The notes beneath the pieces were generated by a model. It searched no databases and had not been told where the DNA came from. It saw only the letters and a program-made list of their open reading frames with translations. This document shows, piece by piece, positions 25,826 through 35,242 of a DNA stretch of 64,000 bases. Position numbers and translations under genes: made by a program. Within the stretch, counting starts at the first letter, position 1, and each line of letters opens with the position of its first letter. Origin of the DNA: an uncultured Oleispira sp. (lineage in GTDB: Bacteria > Pseudomonadota > Gammaproteobacteria > Pseudomonadales > Oceanobacteraceae); the NCBI GenBank assembly GCA_913061415.1, contig CAJXUD010000007.1, positions 62,001 to 126,000 on the forward strand, written 5' to 3'.

Positions 25826-26278
25826 TTATCCTTGATGTTCTATATCGGCTAGCTCTTCTTCTCCGCCTTCTTGACCGTCAGCACCCAGTGATAGAATGGT
25901 ATAGCTGCCTTCTTCATAGAAGTATACAAACTCATTACCCCAGGCATCCAAAGGTAGTTTGCCACCTTTTAAGTAGCCGCCAGACTTCCAGTTTTTAGGT
26001 TCTGGGCTGCCGCTTGGCTTGGTAATTAAGGCTTCTAGGCCTTGATCGGTTGTTGGGTAGGTGTAGTTGTCGAGCTTATACAAATCAAGTGCGTTACCGA
26101 TTAAAAACATCTGGCTCTTGGTTGTTTTAATGCGGGCTTCACCGGCATTGCCCATGATGTTACCTGCGACTAACGCGAGCATACCGCCAATAATTGCTAA
26201 TACAACCATAACTTCGATGAGGGTGAAGCCCGATTGCTTTACAGTATTGGCGCTGTGTTTATAAGACATTTTTTGCAT
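25826..26278 (-). CDS. gspG: Type II secretion major pseudopilin G
   Basis: Main subunit of the secretion pseudopilus, 150 residues. The prepilin motif 'KQSGFTLIEVMVVLAIIGGM' starts at about residue 14, and the C-terminal region has the calcium-site pattern ('YPTTDQGLEALI', 'DAWGNEFVYF', 'SLGADGQEGGE'). TAGGAAAA upstream of the ATG is a fair ribosome-binding site. The 74-base gap to gspF holds imperfect TTTCTAAYTTNG repeats, unlike the overlapping genes downstream. Confidence 0.96.
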   Translation of the reverse strand: MQKMSYKHSANTVKQSGFTLIEVMVVLAIIGGMLALVAGNIMGNAGEARIKTTKSQMFLIGNALDLYKLDNYTYPTTDQGLEALITKPSGSPEPKNWKSGGYLKGGKLPLDAWGNEFVYFYEEGSYTILSLGADGQEGGEEELADIEHQG

Positions 26279-26352
26279 GACGATTTTCCTAGTTTGTTGT
26301 GAGTTTATTTCTAATTTTGTTTCTAGCTTGGTTTCTAACTCTACTTCTGAAC

Positions 26353-27576
26353 TTATTGAACCATATTCTGCAATTCTAAAATTGGCAGCATAATGGCGGT
26401 TACAATCGTGGCGACAATGGCGCCCATGGTCAGTAACATAAGAGGTTCGAACATTTTAACCAAGGCTTCAATGGTTGCTTCTAAGCTGGCTTGCTGTTGG
26501 GCAGACGTTCTTGCGAGCATATCATCGAGCTCACCACTGCTTTCACCACTGGCAATCATATGCAGCATCATGGGTGAAAAGAACTTGGTCGCGGTCAATG
26601 CCTTACTTAGACTGCCGCCTTCACTAACCTGAACTGTTGCTTCTTTTACCCCAGCCTGAATAGGTAAATTCTCAACTACTTGAGACGCTATTCGCATGGC
26701 TTCTACTAAGGGAACACCTGAGCTGGTCAAAATAGCTAACGTGCTGATGTAGCGTGCAGTATTTGCGCTTTTGGTAAAGTTTTTAATCCCTGGCGCCGTC
26801 AGTAAAAACTGATGATATCGATATTTGAAGGCTGGTTTACGCAAAGCATAAAGAAAACCTGCCCAGCTGAGTCCGCTAACAATAACAATAACTAGTCCAT
26901 AGTTGGTGATTAAGTGGCTGATATCCAACATGAGTTGGGTAAGACCAGGCAGCTCTTGGCCATTTCGCACAAATACCTCAACAATATCGGGCACGACGTA
27001 GGTTAAAAGCCCCACTACAATACCGATTGCAACGATGCAGAGGATGATGGGATACATCGCGGCCAATTTGATTTTAGTTTGTGCGGTCTGTTGCGACTCT
27101 GTGTAGTCGGCAAGTTTGTTAAGTACGCCATCAAGATGACCTGCATGCTCGCCGGCACTGACTGTCGCTCTATACAGATGCGGAAAAGCACGAGGGAATT
27201 CTTTTAGTGCGTCAGCTAGTGTGTGCCCTTCAAGTACTTTCGAACGAATCGACAGTACCATACTTTTAACAACTTGTTTTTCGCTTTGCTCTGAAACGGC
27301 TTTTAAGGCCTCGTCGATCGGTAAGCCTGCAGCAATCAGCGTGGCGAGCTGGCGTGTAATTAATGCTAGATCGGCGGTTTTTAAGGACGGACCTAAAGAA
27401 AACTGAGCAAGAAAGCCCCCCTTCTTTTGCTTGCCATTACTGGTCGCCTCAACAGAAAGTGGCATCCAGCCTTTGTCACGTAGCTGTTGTCGTATTTGAC
27501 GCGAGCTATCCGCTTCTAAAACACCTTTGTGCTGTTTGCCTTTATTGTCTAAGGCTTGGAATTCAAATGCAGCCAT
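26353..27576 (-). CDS. gspF: Type II secretion inner-membrane protein F
   Basis: Polytopic platform protein of the secretion machine, 407 residues, with two T2SSF domains each ending in membrane helices (about 170-195, 220-245 and 375-400). Typical stretches are 'DLALITRQLATLIAAGLPID' and 'MIASGESSGELDDMLAR'. It starts 14 bases after gspE. Confidence 0.95.
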   Translation of the reverse strand: MAAFEFQALDNKGKQHKGVLEADSSRQIRQQLRDKGWMPLSVEATSNGKQKKGGFLAQFSLGPSLKTADLALITRQLATLIAAGLPIDEALKAVSEQSEKQVVKSMVLSIRSKVLEGHTLADALKEFPRAFPHLYRATVSAGEHAGHLDGVLNKLADYTESQQTAQTKIKLAAMYPIILCIVAIGIVVGLLTYVVPDIVEVFVRNGQELPGLTQLMLDISHLITNYGLVIVIVSGLSWAGFLYALRKPAFKYRYHQFLLTAPGIKNFTKSANTARYISTLAILTSSGVPLVEAMRIASQVVENLPIQAGVKEATVQVSEGGSLSKALTATKFFSPMMLHMIASGESSGELDDMLARTSAQQQASLEATIEALVKMFEPLMLLTMGAIVATIVTAIMLPILELQNMVQ

Positions 27577-27590
27577 AATTATTCAAAAGG

Positions 27591-29105
27591 TTACCCTTTT
27601 GCCACCCTTAATAATTCTTCAATTGTGGTGGTTCCCTGCAAGACTTTGCGTATTCCGTCTTGTTGAATAGAGGTGCAGATTGTACGCGCGTGAGCTTCTA
27701 GCGCTTGCTCCCCGACTCGATCATGAATTAATGACTTCATTTTTTCATCAATGGGGACCACTTCGTAAATCCCCTGTCGACCACGGTAACCAAGCTGGTT
27801 GCATTTATCACAGCCTTTGGCATGGAAGATGGTGGGAGCTTGCTGCTTATTGGCACCCAATAATTCACATTCGGCGTCATTGGCAATACTGGCTTGCTTG
27901 CAGTCTTCGCAGAGAACCCGCACAAGTCGCTGCGCTAATACGCAGACTAGGCTTGATGACAGTAGGAATGGCTCAACTCCCATATCTTGCAAGCGTGTAA
28001 CAGCGCCGACGGCTGTATTGGTATGCAGTGTTGATAAAACCATGTGACCGGTAAGAGAGGCTTGAATGGCAATTTCTACCGTTTCTAAATCTCGAATCTC
28101 ACCGATCATTACGACATCAGGGTCTTGACGAAGAATCGCTCGCAAGCCTTTGGCGAACGTCATTTCAACCTTGGTATTAACCTGAGTTTGGCCAATGCCT
28201 GGTAGGCTGTATTCGATAGGGTCTTCTACCGTTAAGATATTACGACTGGCATCGTTCAGCTCACTAAGCGAGGCATAAAGTGTGGTTGTTTTACCAGAAC
28301 CGGTAGGCCCTGTTACCAGGATAATACCGTGAGGTTTTTGGATTGCTGACAGTAGGTTATTGAGATCGGTAGGCTCCATCGCCAGTTGGCGTACATTTAA
28401 ACGCCCTGCTTGTTTATCTAGCAAGCGCATTACAATACGTTCGCCGTGATTCGATGGCATGGTTGATACACGCACATCGACTTCTCGTCCACCGATGCGT
28501 AAAGATATGCGGCCATCTTGAGGAACACGTTTCTCGGCGATGTCGAGTTTGGCCATTACCTTGATGCGTGAAATAAGCAACGGCGCTAGCGCACGCTTTG
28601 GCTGTACGACTTCGCGCAGAACGCCATCGACTCGAAAGCGAACCAATAAGCGTTTTTCGTATGTTTCGATGTGAATATCCGAAGCGCTGTCTTTAACGGC
28701 TTCGGTTAATAATGCATTAATTAGGCGAATAATCGGAGCATCATCTTCTTGCTCTAGCAGATCTTCGGTCTCTGGAACTGAGTCCGCAAGGCTCGCAAGG
28801 TCCATTTCATCACCTAGGCCTTCAACCATGCCCATGGCTTCTGAAGAGTCTGTTTGGTAAACCTGCCCTAGGATGCGCTCAAAGTCGTCATTACTGGCGA
28901 CTTCTAGTGTGAAGGCACTACCAAGAAAGCGCTGTACTTCTAACAGAACATGGGGCTGCAGCCCTTCTTTGTGAGCAGCAACAAAACCAGTAGGTCGCTT
29001 ATCTAGAACAATACCAAAGCGCTTAGCGAAGGAAAATGGTAAGCGTGGAATCGTTAGGCTTTGCTGTACGGATACAGCCTGCTCTGGCATTACATTGTCG
29101 GTCAT
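27591..29105 (-). CDS. gspE: Type II secretion ATPase E
   Basis: Cytoplasmic hexameric ATPase that drives pseudopilus assembly. The 504 residues have an N-terminal GspL-binding domain, Walker A 'GPTGSGKTTTLYAS', an Asp box and Walker B 'RQDPDVVMIGEIRD', and a C-terminal tetracysteine zinc site ('CEDCKQ' and 'CDKCNQLGYRGRQG'). It is the first of nine contiguous gsp genes (E-F-G-H-I-J-K-L-M). gspC and gspD are not in the window next to it, which is a common split arrangement in some marine gammaproteobacteria. Confidence 0.96.
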   Translation of the reverse strand: MTDNVMPEQAVSVQQSLTIPRLPFSFAKRFGIVLDKRPTGFVAAHKEGLQPHVLLEVQRFLGSAFTLEVASNDDFERILGQVYQTDSSEAMGMVEGLGDEMDLASLADSVPETEDLLEQEDDAPIIRLINALLTEAVKDSASDIHIETYEKRLLVRFRVDGVLREVVQPKRALAPLLISRIKVMAKLDIAEKRVPQDGRISLRIGGREVDVRVSTMPSNHGERIVMRLLDKQAGRLNVRQLAMEPTDLNNLLSAIQKPHGIILVTGPTGSGKTTTLYASLSELNDASRNILTVEDPIEYSLPGIGQTQVNTKVEMTFAKGLRAILRQDPDVVMIGEIRDLETVEIAIQASLTGHMVLSTLHTNTAVGAVTRLQDMGVEPFLLSSSLVCVLAQRLVRVLCEDCKQASIANDAECELLGANKQQAPTIFHAKGCDKCNQLGYRGRQGIYEVVPIDEKMKSLIHDRVGEQALEAHARTICTSIQQDGIRKVLQGTTTIEELLRVAKG

Positions 29106-29181
29106 ATCAGTTTCTTAGCGCTGTTTTGATGTTGTATTAATGCTTGTTGTTGTAATTCTAATTGTTTTGAAAGTAAAACCA

Positions 29182-30510
29182 CTAATTAGTTCGCCCAATA
29201 CCAGAATATTTGAATCCGTCTGCTTTCAATGTCGCAGGATCGTATTGATTACGCCCATCAACGATGACTAACCCCTTCATTAAGCGCTTCATTGCATTGA
29301 AATCTGGCTGAATGAAGGGTTTCCATTCAGTGACCAAAACCATGGCGTCGGCATCTTTCAATGCATCGTACTGGTGATCAACAAGAGTGATCATGCTCTC
29401 GTCAAAATTGTTTTCTGAGAAGTATGAACGTGCATTATCCATCGCTACAGGATCGTAAGCGCGTATCTTGGCGCCTGCTTTTAGCAGAGCTTCGATCAGA
29501 ACTAAGGAAGGTGCTTGGCGTAAATCATCAGTGCCTGGTTTGAATGCTAGACCCCATACCGCAATGGTTTTGCCTGACAGGTCATTTTCGAATTGCTCAT
29601 TGAGCTTTTCAAATAAACGCATTTTTTGTAATTCATTGCGATCATCAATCGCATGCAAAATTTTAGCTTGGTAGCCGTGCTCGGCCCCCATGTTGATCAA
29701 GGTTTTTACATCATTTGGGAAAAATGAACCGCCATATCCACAGCCGGGATGAATATATGAAAAACCGATGCGGCTATCAGCTCCCATGCCTGTTCGAACG
29801 TGTTCTATGTCGACTTTTAGCTTCTCTGCTAGATTCGCCAGTTCATTCATGAAGGAGATTTTTGTCGCCAGCATGGCATTTGTCGCATATTTAGTCAGCT
29901 CGGCATCGCGAATGCCCATAAATATAAGCTTATCGAAACTGTGTGAAAAAGGCTTGTACAGCTCTGTCATGAGGCGCTTTGCTTTATCGCTTTCAACGCC
30001 AATAATAATGCGGTCTGGGCGGTTGAAATCTTCAACTGCGGTGCCTTCTTTCAAAAACTGCGGGTTGGCAACGACATCTATTGTGCAAGGCGTTGAGAGT
30101 TGTTGAAGCACTCTGTTCTTAATTTTTTCTGATGTGCCAACAGGGACGGTAGATGCCGTAATGATGATCGAATCTTGTTTTATTAACTTGGCAATGCCAT
30201 CAATAACTTGCCAAAGCTCTGATAAATCAGCACTGCCATCGCGGGCACTTGGTGTATCTACTGCGATATAGAAAACTTGGCATTCTTGTGAGATTAAAGA
30301 GAAATCATTGCTGTAGTTTAGGCGGCCAGCATTAAGGTTTTCGCTTAAGATGCTATCTAAGCCAGGCTCGTAAAGTGGGGTTTTGCCCTGCTGAAGCTGC
30401 TTGATTGGCGATTCGTTGATGTCTAAGCATAAAACGCCATTGCCCATCTCCGCAAAGCAAGCCGCGCTGACTAGGCCAGTATAGTTTGTTCCGACTACAG
30501 TAATATCCAA
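29182..30510 (-). CDS. UDP-glucose 6-dehydrogenase-like protein lacking the catalytic cysteine
   Basis: By overall sequence a UDP-glucose/GDP-mannose dehydrogenase: Rossmann N-domain, 'VPVGTSEKI', 'NPQFLKEGTAVEDFNRPDRI', 'AELTKYATNAMLATKISFMN' and the C-terminal UDP-binding domain ('GLAFKPGTDDLRQAPS'). Two hallmark sites deviate. The active-site motif GGSCFPKD reads 'GGSFFPND' (catalytic Cys replaced by Phe, codon TTT at 29722-29724, and Lys by Asn), and the NAD motif GxGxxG reads 'GTNYTG'. The start is taken as TTG at 30510 (GGAAAG upstream), giving 'LDITVVGTNY'; the ATG at 30549 lacks a ribosome-binding site. It may be inactive, or a paralogue with altered chemistry. Confidence 0.85.
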   Translation of the reverse strand: MDITVVGTNYTGLVSAACFAEMGNGVLCLDINESPIKQLQQGKTPLYEPGLDSILSENLNAGRLNYSNDFSLISQECQVFYIAVDTPSARDGSADLSELWQVIDGIAKLIKQDSIIITASTVPVGTSEKIKNRVLQQLSTPCTIDVVANPQFLKEGTAVEDFNRPDRIIIGVESDKAKRLMTELYKPFSHSFDKLIFMGIRDAELTKYATNAMLATKISFMNELANLAEKLKVDIEHVRTGMGADSRIGFSYIHPGCGYGGSFFPNDVKTLINMGAEHGYQAKILHAIDDRNELQKMRLFEKLNEQFENDLSGKTIAVWGLAFKPGTDDLRQAPSLVLIEALLKAGAKIRAYDPVAMDNARSYFSENNFDESMITLVDHQYDALKDADAMVLVTEWKPFIQPDFNAMKRLMKGLVIVDGRNQYDPATLKADGFKYSGIGRTN

Positions 30511-30651
30511 AATGTTTCTTTCCCTATTTGACAATTGCACGGCTTGCATAAAAATAACGGTGCATTAAAACATGCGTTTAAACTACCTTAACTGAAAAAA
30601 ATCACAAGCGTAAAGCCGCGATTTATAAGGAATCTGAGACGAAATTTTGAC

Positions 30652-30683
30652 AAAAAAAAGCCCAGCGGAGCTGGGCTTTTTTT
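30652..30683. terminator. Strong bidirectional terminator after etfA
   Basis: Stem GCCCAGC / GCTGGGC with a GGA loop, flanked by a run of A on the left and T on the right. It is a textbook intrinsic terminator for etfBA transcription and also works in the other orientation. Confidence 0.92.
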
Positions 30684-30705
30684 GAGTTGATTATACTTTA
30701 AACAA

Positions 30706-31635
30706 TTAAAGTAATTTTTCCAACTCAGGAACCGCGTCAAACAAGTCAGCAACTAAACCGTAGTCAGCAACTTGGAAGATTGGCGCTTCTTCGTCTTTGT
30801 TGATCGCAACGATCACTTTAGACTCTTTCATACCGGCCAAGTGCTGAATCGCACCTGAAATACCAACTGCGATGTACAAAGAAGGAGCAACGATTTTACC
30901 CGTTTGGCCAACTTGCATGTCGTTTGGTACGAAACCAGCATCAACAGCAGCACGAGATGCACCAACAGCAGCGCCGATTTTATCAGCAACCTTGTATAGG
31001 ATCTCAAAGTTTTCGCCGTTACCCATACCGCGACCACCAGAGATAACAATCTCAGCAGCAGCAAGGTCAGGACGGTCAGATTTTGCAAGCTCTTCGCTAA
31101 TAAAAGCAGAGATAGCAGATTCTTTAACGATTGCAGTTGCTTCAACAGCGGCAGAACCACCCTCAGCAGCAACAGGATCAAAACCAGTACCACGTACTGT
31201 GATCACTTTAACGCTATCAGAACTTTGAACGGTTGCGATTGCGTTACCCGCATAAATTGGGCGTACAAACGTATCGGCGCTTTCAACAGCAACGATGTCA
31301 GAGATCATGTTCACATCAAGCAATGCAGCTGTGCGAGGCATGAAATCTTTACCGGTTGTAGTAGCAGCAGCAAGGATGTGGCTATAGCCAGCACCAAGCT
31401 CAGCAACTAGATCACCCATAGATTCGGCGATCTGGTATTTGTAAGCAGCGTTGTCAGCAACAACAACCTTACTAACACCTTCAATTTTTGCAGCAGCATC
31501 AGCAACTGCGCCACACGCTTCACCAGCAACTAATACTTCGATGTCGCCACCGATTTGTTTAGCAGCAGCAACAACGTTTAGAGTCGCAGCATTTAACGCA
31601 GCGTTATCATGTTCAGCGATTACTAAAATAGTCAT
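30706..31635 (-). CDS. etfA: Electron transfer flavoprotein subunit alpha
   Basis: FAD-binding subunit of ETF, which takes electrons from acyl-CoA and other dehydrogenases. The 309 residues include '[20 protein letters not shown]' and the C-terminal FAD motif '[20 protein letters not shown]'. It overlaps the etfB stop by one base and ends at a strong terminator. Its electrons would go to the ETF-QO encoded 1 kb away. Confidence 0.97.
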   Translation of the reverse strand: MTILVIAEHDNAALNAATLNVVAAAKQIGGDIEVLVAGEACGAVADAAAKIEGVSKVVVADNAAYKYQIAESMGDLVAELGAGYSHILAAATTTGKDFMPRTAALLDVNMISDIVAVESADTFVRPIYAGNAIATVQSSDSVKVITVRGTGFDPVAAEGGSAAVEATAIVKESAISAFISEELAKSDRPDLAAAEIVISGGRGMGNGENFEILYKVADKIGAAVGASRAAVDAGFVPNDMQVGQTGKIVAPSLYIAVGISGAIQHLAGMKESKVIVAINKDEEAPIFQVADYGLVADLFDAVPELEKLL

Positions 31636-32384
31636 TACAATACCTTCGCTTCGTTTTTCAGTTTCTCAACAAGCTCAGCAACGTCAGCAACCTTGATGCC
31701 AGCAGAGCGCTCAGCAGGAGGAGTTACTTTAACTACCGTTTGAGTGCTCTTGATTTCAACGCCCAAATCGGCAGGAGAAACAACTTCAAGAGGCTTACGC
31801 TTAGCTTTCATGATGTTTGGAAGAGAAGCGTAACGAGGTTCGTTCAAACGTAGGTCGGTTGTTACGATGGCTGGAAGGCTTAAGCCTACAGTACGTAAAC
31901 CAGCGTCTACTTCACGAGTAACGTTAACTTTATCGCCGTCAACAACCACTTCAGAAGCGAATGTGCCCTGAGGTAAACCAGTTAATGCGCCAAGCATCTG
32001 ACCCGTTTGGTTGTTATCACTGTCGATAGACTGCTTACCAAGAACAACAAGCTGAGGCTGTTCTTTTTCAACAACGGCTTTAAGCAATTTAGCAACAGTA
32101 AGAGATTCTAACTTCTCGTCGGTTTCGATTAAGATTCCGCGATCTGCGCCAAGCGCTAAAGAAGTACGAATTTGCTCTTGGGCAACTTTAGGACCGATAG
32201 ATACCACTACGATCTCAGTAGCTACGCCCTTTTCTTTTAAACGAACCGCTTCTTCTACAGCGATTTCACAGAAAGGGTTCATAGCCATTTTGACGTTATT
32301 TAGATCAACATCAGAATTATCAGGCTTTACACGTACTTTGACGTTGTAGTCAATTACGCGCTTTACAGCAACAAGAACCTTCAT
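31635..32384 (-). CDS. etfB: Electron transfer flavoprotein subunit beta
   Basis: AMP-binding partner of EtfA, 249 residues, starting '[20 protein letters not shown]' and containing the ETF-beta signature region ('[20 protein letters not shown]', '[20 protein letters not shown]'). GGAG precedes the ATG. It is first in the etfBA operon, divergent from the ETF-QO gene. The leader carries an inverted repeat (32417-32458). Confidence 0.97.
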   Translation of the reverse strand: MKVLVAVKRVIDYNVKVRVKPDNSDVDLNNVKMAMNPFCEIAVEEAVRLKEKGVATEIVVVSIGPKVAQEQIRTSLALGADRGILIETDEKLESLTVAKLLKAVVEKEQPQLVVLGKQSIDSDNNQTGQMLGALTGLPQGTFASEVVVDGDKVNVTREVDAGLRTVGLSLPAIVTTDLRLNEPRYASLPNIMKAKRKPLEVVSPADLGVEIKSTQTVVKVTPPAERSAGIKVADVAELVEKLKNEAKVL

Positions 32385-32720
32385 AGATTCTCCGTATTCG
32401 TCTAGTGAATGATTGAAGAGAGTCTCTCATTGGATCTAAAAACTGCCAATGACTCTCTCCCAGCGCGCAATATTATTCGTATCTTTCGCCCTAAGGTCAA
32501 TAGAAACTATTCAGGTAATGAGAATTCCTATTATTTAACGCGCTTTTTTAGCCAGAAATTGTCCAGAAAGGGTGAAAAATCAATAAATTAGCGCCAAAAG
32601 CTAGGTATATAGAATGCACAGACGTATAATATTGGCCTTTATTTAGAACGCTATAATAAATCGCTAGTATTATTAGCAACTGTAATTAGCTCCCAGCTTA
32701 TTTTTCGAGGAGATCACAAT
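32385..32720. other. Divergent promoter region between etfB and the ETF-QO gene
   Basis: 336 bases without a supportable gene; the 60-residue ORF at 32409 has no family features. The region must carry both divergent promoters, but no clear -35/-10 pair stood out. An inverted repeat lies near the etfB end. Confidence 0.6.
32417..32458 (-). promoter_or_regulatory. Inverted repeat in the etfBA leader
   Basis: AGAGAGTC-tctc-ATTGG pairs with CCAATGACTCTCT, giving a 13-bp stem with a 4-base bulge. It lies about 35-75 bases upstream of the etfB start. It could be an operator or an mRNA hairpin; the function is unknown. Confidence 0.45.
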
Positions 32721-34364
32721 ATGCAACGTGAATCGATGGAATATGATGTCGTTATTGTTGGTGGAGGCCCATCGGGTCTGTCTACTGCAATTCGTCTAAT
32801 GCAATTGGCACAAGAAAACGAACAAGAACTGACCGTATGTTTGGTTGAAAAAGGTTCTGAAGTCGGCGCGCACATTTTATCCGGTGCCGTTATTGAAGAT
32901 CGCGCTTTGGTTGAGCTGTTCCCTACTTACAAAGAAATGGGCGCACCACTAAATACTGAAGTACTTAAAGATGAAGTTCATATCTTAACCAGTGCGACTG
33001 GCGGAATTAAAACCCCTAACTGGGCAATTCCTAAGCCAATGCACAACGACGGCAACTACGTTGTTAGTCTTGGTAATGTTGTTCGCTGGTTGGGCGAGCA
33101 AGCTGAAGCGCTAGGCGTAGAAATCTACCCAGGCTTCGCAGCAGCGGAATACATTGTTGAAGATGGCGTAGTTAAAGGCATCATCACTGGCGATATGGGC
33201 GTTGGCGAAAACGGCGAACATACCGACATGTATATGCAGGGTATGGAGCTTCGCGGCAAGTACACTGTTTTCGCTGAAGGTTGTCGTGGACACCTTGGTA
33301 AGCAGTTGATCTCTGAGTTCAAATTGGACGAAGGTAAAGATCCACAGCATTACGGTATTGGTATTAAAGAATTATGGGACATTCCTGCTGAGCAGCACCA
33401 AGAAGGTTTGGTTGTTCACGGCGCAGGTTGGCCTTTAAATGAATCTGATTCTTCAGGTGGTTTCTTCTTATATCACGCTGAAAACAATCAGGTTGTTTGT
33501 GGTTTGATCACAGATTTATCTTACTCTAACCCACACGTTAGCCCGTTTGATGAATTTCAGCGTTTGAAGCATCACCCAGTTCTAGCTAAGCACCTTACGG
33601 GTGGTAAGCGCGTATCTTACGGTGCTCGTGCGATTGCTAAGGGCGGCTTAAACTGTCTTCCTAAGATGACCTTCCCGGGTGGTTTGGTTGTGGGTTGTGA
33701 TGCCGGTACTTTGAACTTCGCTAAGATCAAGGGTACTCACACCGCAATGAAGAGCGGCATGATTGCGGCTGAAGAAATTGTTAAAGCGATTAAGTCTGAG
33801 CGTCAGCATGACGAAATCACTGAGTTCACTGCTGCATTTGAATCTTCTTGGGTTTATCAAGAGCTTAAAGATAGCCGTAACTTCGGTCCTGCGATGCACA
33901 AGTTTGGTATGTACTTAGGTGCTGCTTTTAACTTCATCGATCAGAACTTGTTCAAGATTCCGGTAAGCTTACACGATACTACGCCAGATCACGCAACTTT
34001 GAAGCCTGCTTCAGAATGCAAGAAGATCAACTATCCTAAGCCGGATGGTGTATTGAGCTTTGCTAAGCTTGATTCTGTATTTATCGGCAACGTAAACCAT
34101 GCTGAAAATCAGCCGTGTCATTTACGTCTTAAGGACGTAACGATTCCTCTAGGTTCAAACCTTGAGAAATTCGACGAGCCAGCTCAGCGCTACTGCCCTG
34201 CTGGTGTTTATGAGATTATTGAAGAAGAAAATGGCGACAAGCGTTTCCAAATCAACTCTCAGAACTGCGTACACTGTAAAACTTGTGATATTAAAGACCC
34301 TGCGCAAAACATCACCTGGGTAACGCCAGAGGGTGCTGGTGGTCCAAACTATCCTAATATGTAA
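32721..34364 (+). CDS. Electron transfer flavoprotein-ubiquinone oxidoreductase
   Basis: Membrane-associated FAD and 4Fe-4S enzyme passing ETF electrons to ubiquinone. The 547 residues begin with a Rossmann FAD motif ('DVVIVGGGPSGLSTAI'), include 'HILSGAVIEDRAL' and 'GCDAGTLNFAKIKGTHTAMK', and end with the cluster ligands 'QNCVHCKTCDIKDPAQNI'. CGAGGAGA precedes the ATG at 32721. Together with etfBA it forms the complete ETF branch of beta-oxidation and amino-acid catabolism. Confidence 0.97.
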   Translation: MQRESMEYDVVIVGGGPSGLSTAIRLMQLAQENEQELTVCLVEKGSEVGAHILSGAVIEDRALVELFPTYKEMGAPLNTEVLKDEVHILTSATGGIKTPNWAIPKPMHNDGNYVVSLGNVVRWLGEQAEALGVEIYPGFAAAEYIVEDGVVKGIITGDMGVGENGEHTDMYMQGMELRGKYTVFAEGCRGHLGKQLISEFKLDEGKDPQHYGIGIKELWDIPAEQHQEGLVVHGAGWPLNESDSSGGFFLYHAENNQVVCGLITDLSYSNPHVSPFDEFQRLKHHPVLAKHLTGGKRVSYGARAIAKGGLNCLPKMTFPGGLVVGCDAGTLNFAKIKGTHTAMKSGMIAAEEIVKAIKSERQHDEITEFTAAFESSWVYQELKDSRNFGPAMHKFGMYLGAAFNFIDQNLFKIPVSLHDTTPDHATLKPASECKKINYPKPDGVLSFAKLDSVFIGNVNHAENQPCHLRLKDVTIPLGSNLEKFDEPAQRYCPAGVYEIIEEENGDKRFQINSQNCVHCKTCDIKDPAQNITWVTPEGAGGPNYPNM

Positions 34365-34401
34365 GGTCTTCTATTAAATAGAAGATTGAATGTATTAAAA
34401 G

Positions 34402-34426
34402 AAAGCGGCTTCGGTCGCTTTTTTTG
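34402..34426 (+). terminator. Terminator after the ETF-QO gene
   Basis: Stem AAAGCG / CGCTTT closing a GCTTCGGT loop, followed by a run of T, about 40 bases after the stop codon. Confidence 0.85.
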
Positions 34427-34440
34427 TGCCTGTAATTTGT

Positions 34441-34530
34441 TTAAGAGCGACTAACCACAGGGCGCACAAAGGAAAGGAGAAATGATTTACCACGGAGTGC
34501 ACGAAGGCGCTTCGCTACACAAAGAAAGAT
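34441..34530. repeat. Second copy of the 'ACCACGGAG..GCGCTTCGCT' repeat type
   Basis: TTTACCACGGAGTGCACGAA followed by GGCGCTTCGCTACAC parallels the left half of the element at 9.0 kb. A diverged half-unit (AACCACAGGGCGCACAAAGG) precedes it. This supports a dispersed repeat family in this genome. Confidence 0.6.
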
Positions 34531-34608
34531 AGGCTTTGACGGTTGATATATTAAGAGCTATATTCTATTTTGGTTATATTGATTTTTGACTATTTTTTAG
34601 GGATCATC

Positions 34609-35193
34609 ATGAAAAAAATTCTAGCTTCATCCGCTTTAGCGCTCTGTCTTCAAGGCCTTTCACCTATGCTTTATGCAGACCAGATGAGTGCAGCCGAAAA
34701 GCAGGGATTAGTAAAGGATGCCAAGACCCAAGTGATGTCACTGGCCGGTGCGCTAACCGCGACTCTTAAGCAAGGCATTAAGACTGATGGCCACGCTGCT
34801 TCGGTGAAACTGTGCAACTTACAGGCACCTGCCATCACTAAAGCATCTTCTATTGAGGGCGGAGCTACCGAATGGACAGTGAGTCGTACATCACTAAAGC
34901 TACGCAGCCCTGCTAATGTGCCTGAAGGCTGGGTTGAGCAGGTCATGAAAGATTTTGAACAAAGAAAAGCGAATGGCGAGCCTGCAGAAACTATTGCCCA
35001 TACCGAAGTGCGTGACGGTAAGTTTTACCTAGTGAAAGCAATCCCAACAAAGGCAGGCTGCTTAGCATGTCACGGCAGCAATGTTGCTGAAGACGTAAAG
35101 TCAAAGCTTGCTGACTTGTATCCTAATGATAAAGCAACGGGCTTTAATGTGGATGATATTCGAGGTGTTTTTGTAGCGTCTAAAAAATTATAA
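34609..35193 (+). CDS. Periplasmic c-type haem protein (DUF3365 / Tll0287-like)
   Basis: A 194-residue exported protein with a signal peptide ('MKKILASSALALCLQGLSPM', cut near 'YADQ') and one haem c motif CxxCH in 'KAGCLACHGSN'. The domain resembles DUF3365/Tll0287-like haem sensors, often fused to kinases or cyclases but free-standing here. The start at 34609 is chosen because AGGGA precedes it and it begins the signal peptide; the ORF track start 13 codons upstream spoils that. It is convergent with the DUF1285 gene. Function is unknown; redox or gas sensing is possible. Confidence 0.85.
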   Translation: MKKILASSALALCLQGLSPMLYADQMSAAEKQGLVKDAKTQVMSLAGALTATLKQGIKTDGHAASVKLCNLQAPAITKASSIEGGATEWTVSRTSLKLRSPANVPEGWVEQVMKDFEQRKANGEPAETIAHTEVRDGKFYLVKAIPTKAGCLACHGSNVAEDVKSKLADLYPNDKATGFNVDDIRGVFVASKKL

Positions 35194-35242
35194 ACACTAC
35201 GTTTTGAGAATTTACTTTCCCAGCAATGCTAGGAAGGCATCA

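Noticed and set aside
30828-31193. 121-residue Leu-rich ORF
   Set aside because: Same-strand shadow of etfA with no family features; etfA is unambiguous in the other frame.
32409-32591. 60-residue ORF in the etf intergenic gap
   Set aside because: No recognisable features or convincing ribosome-binding site; the gap is best read as promoter DNA.
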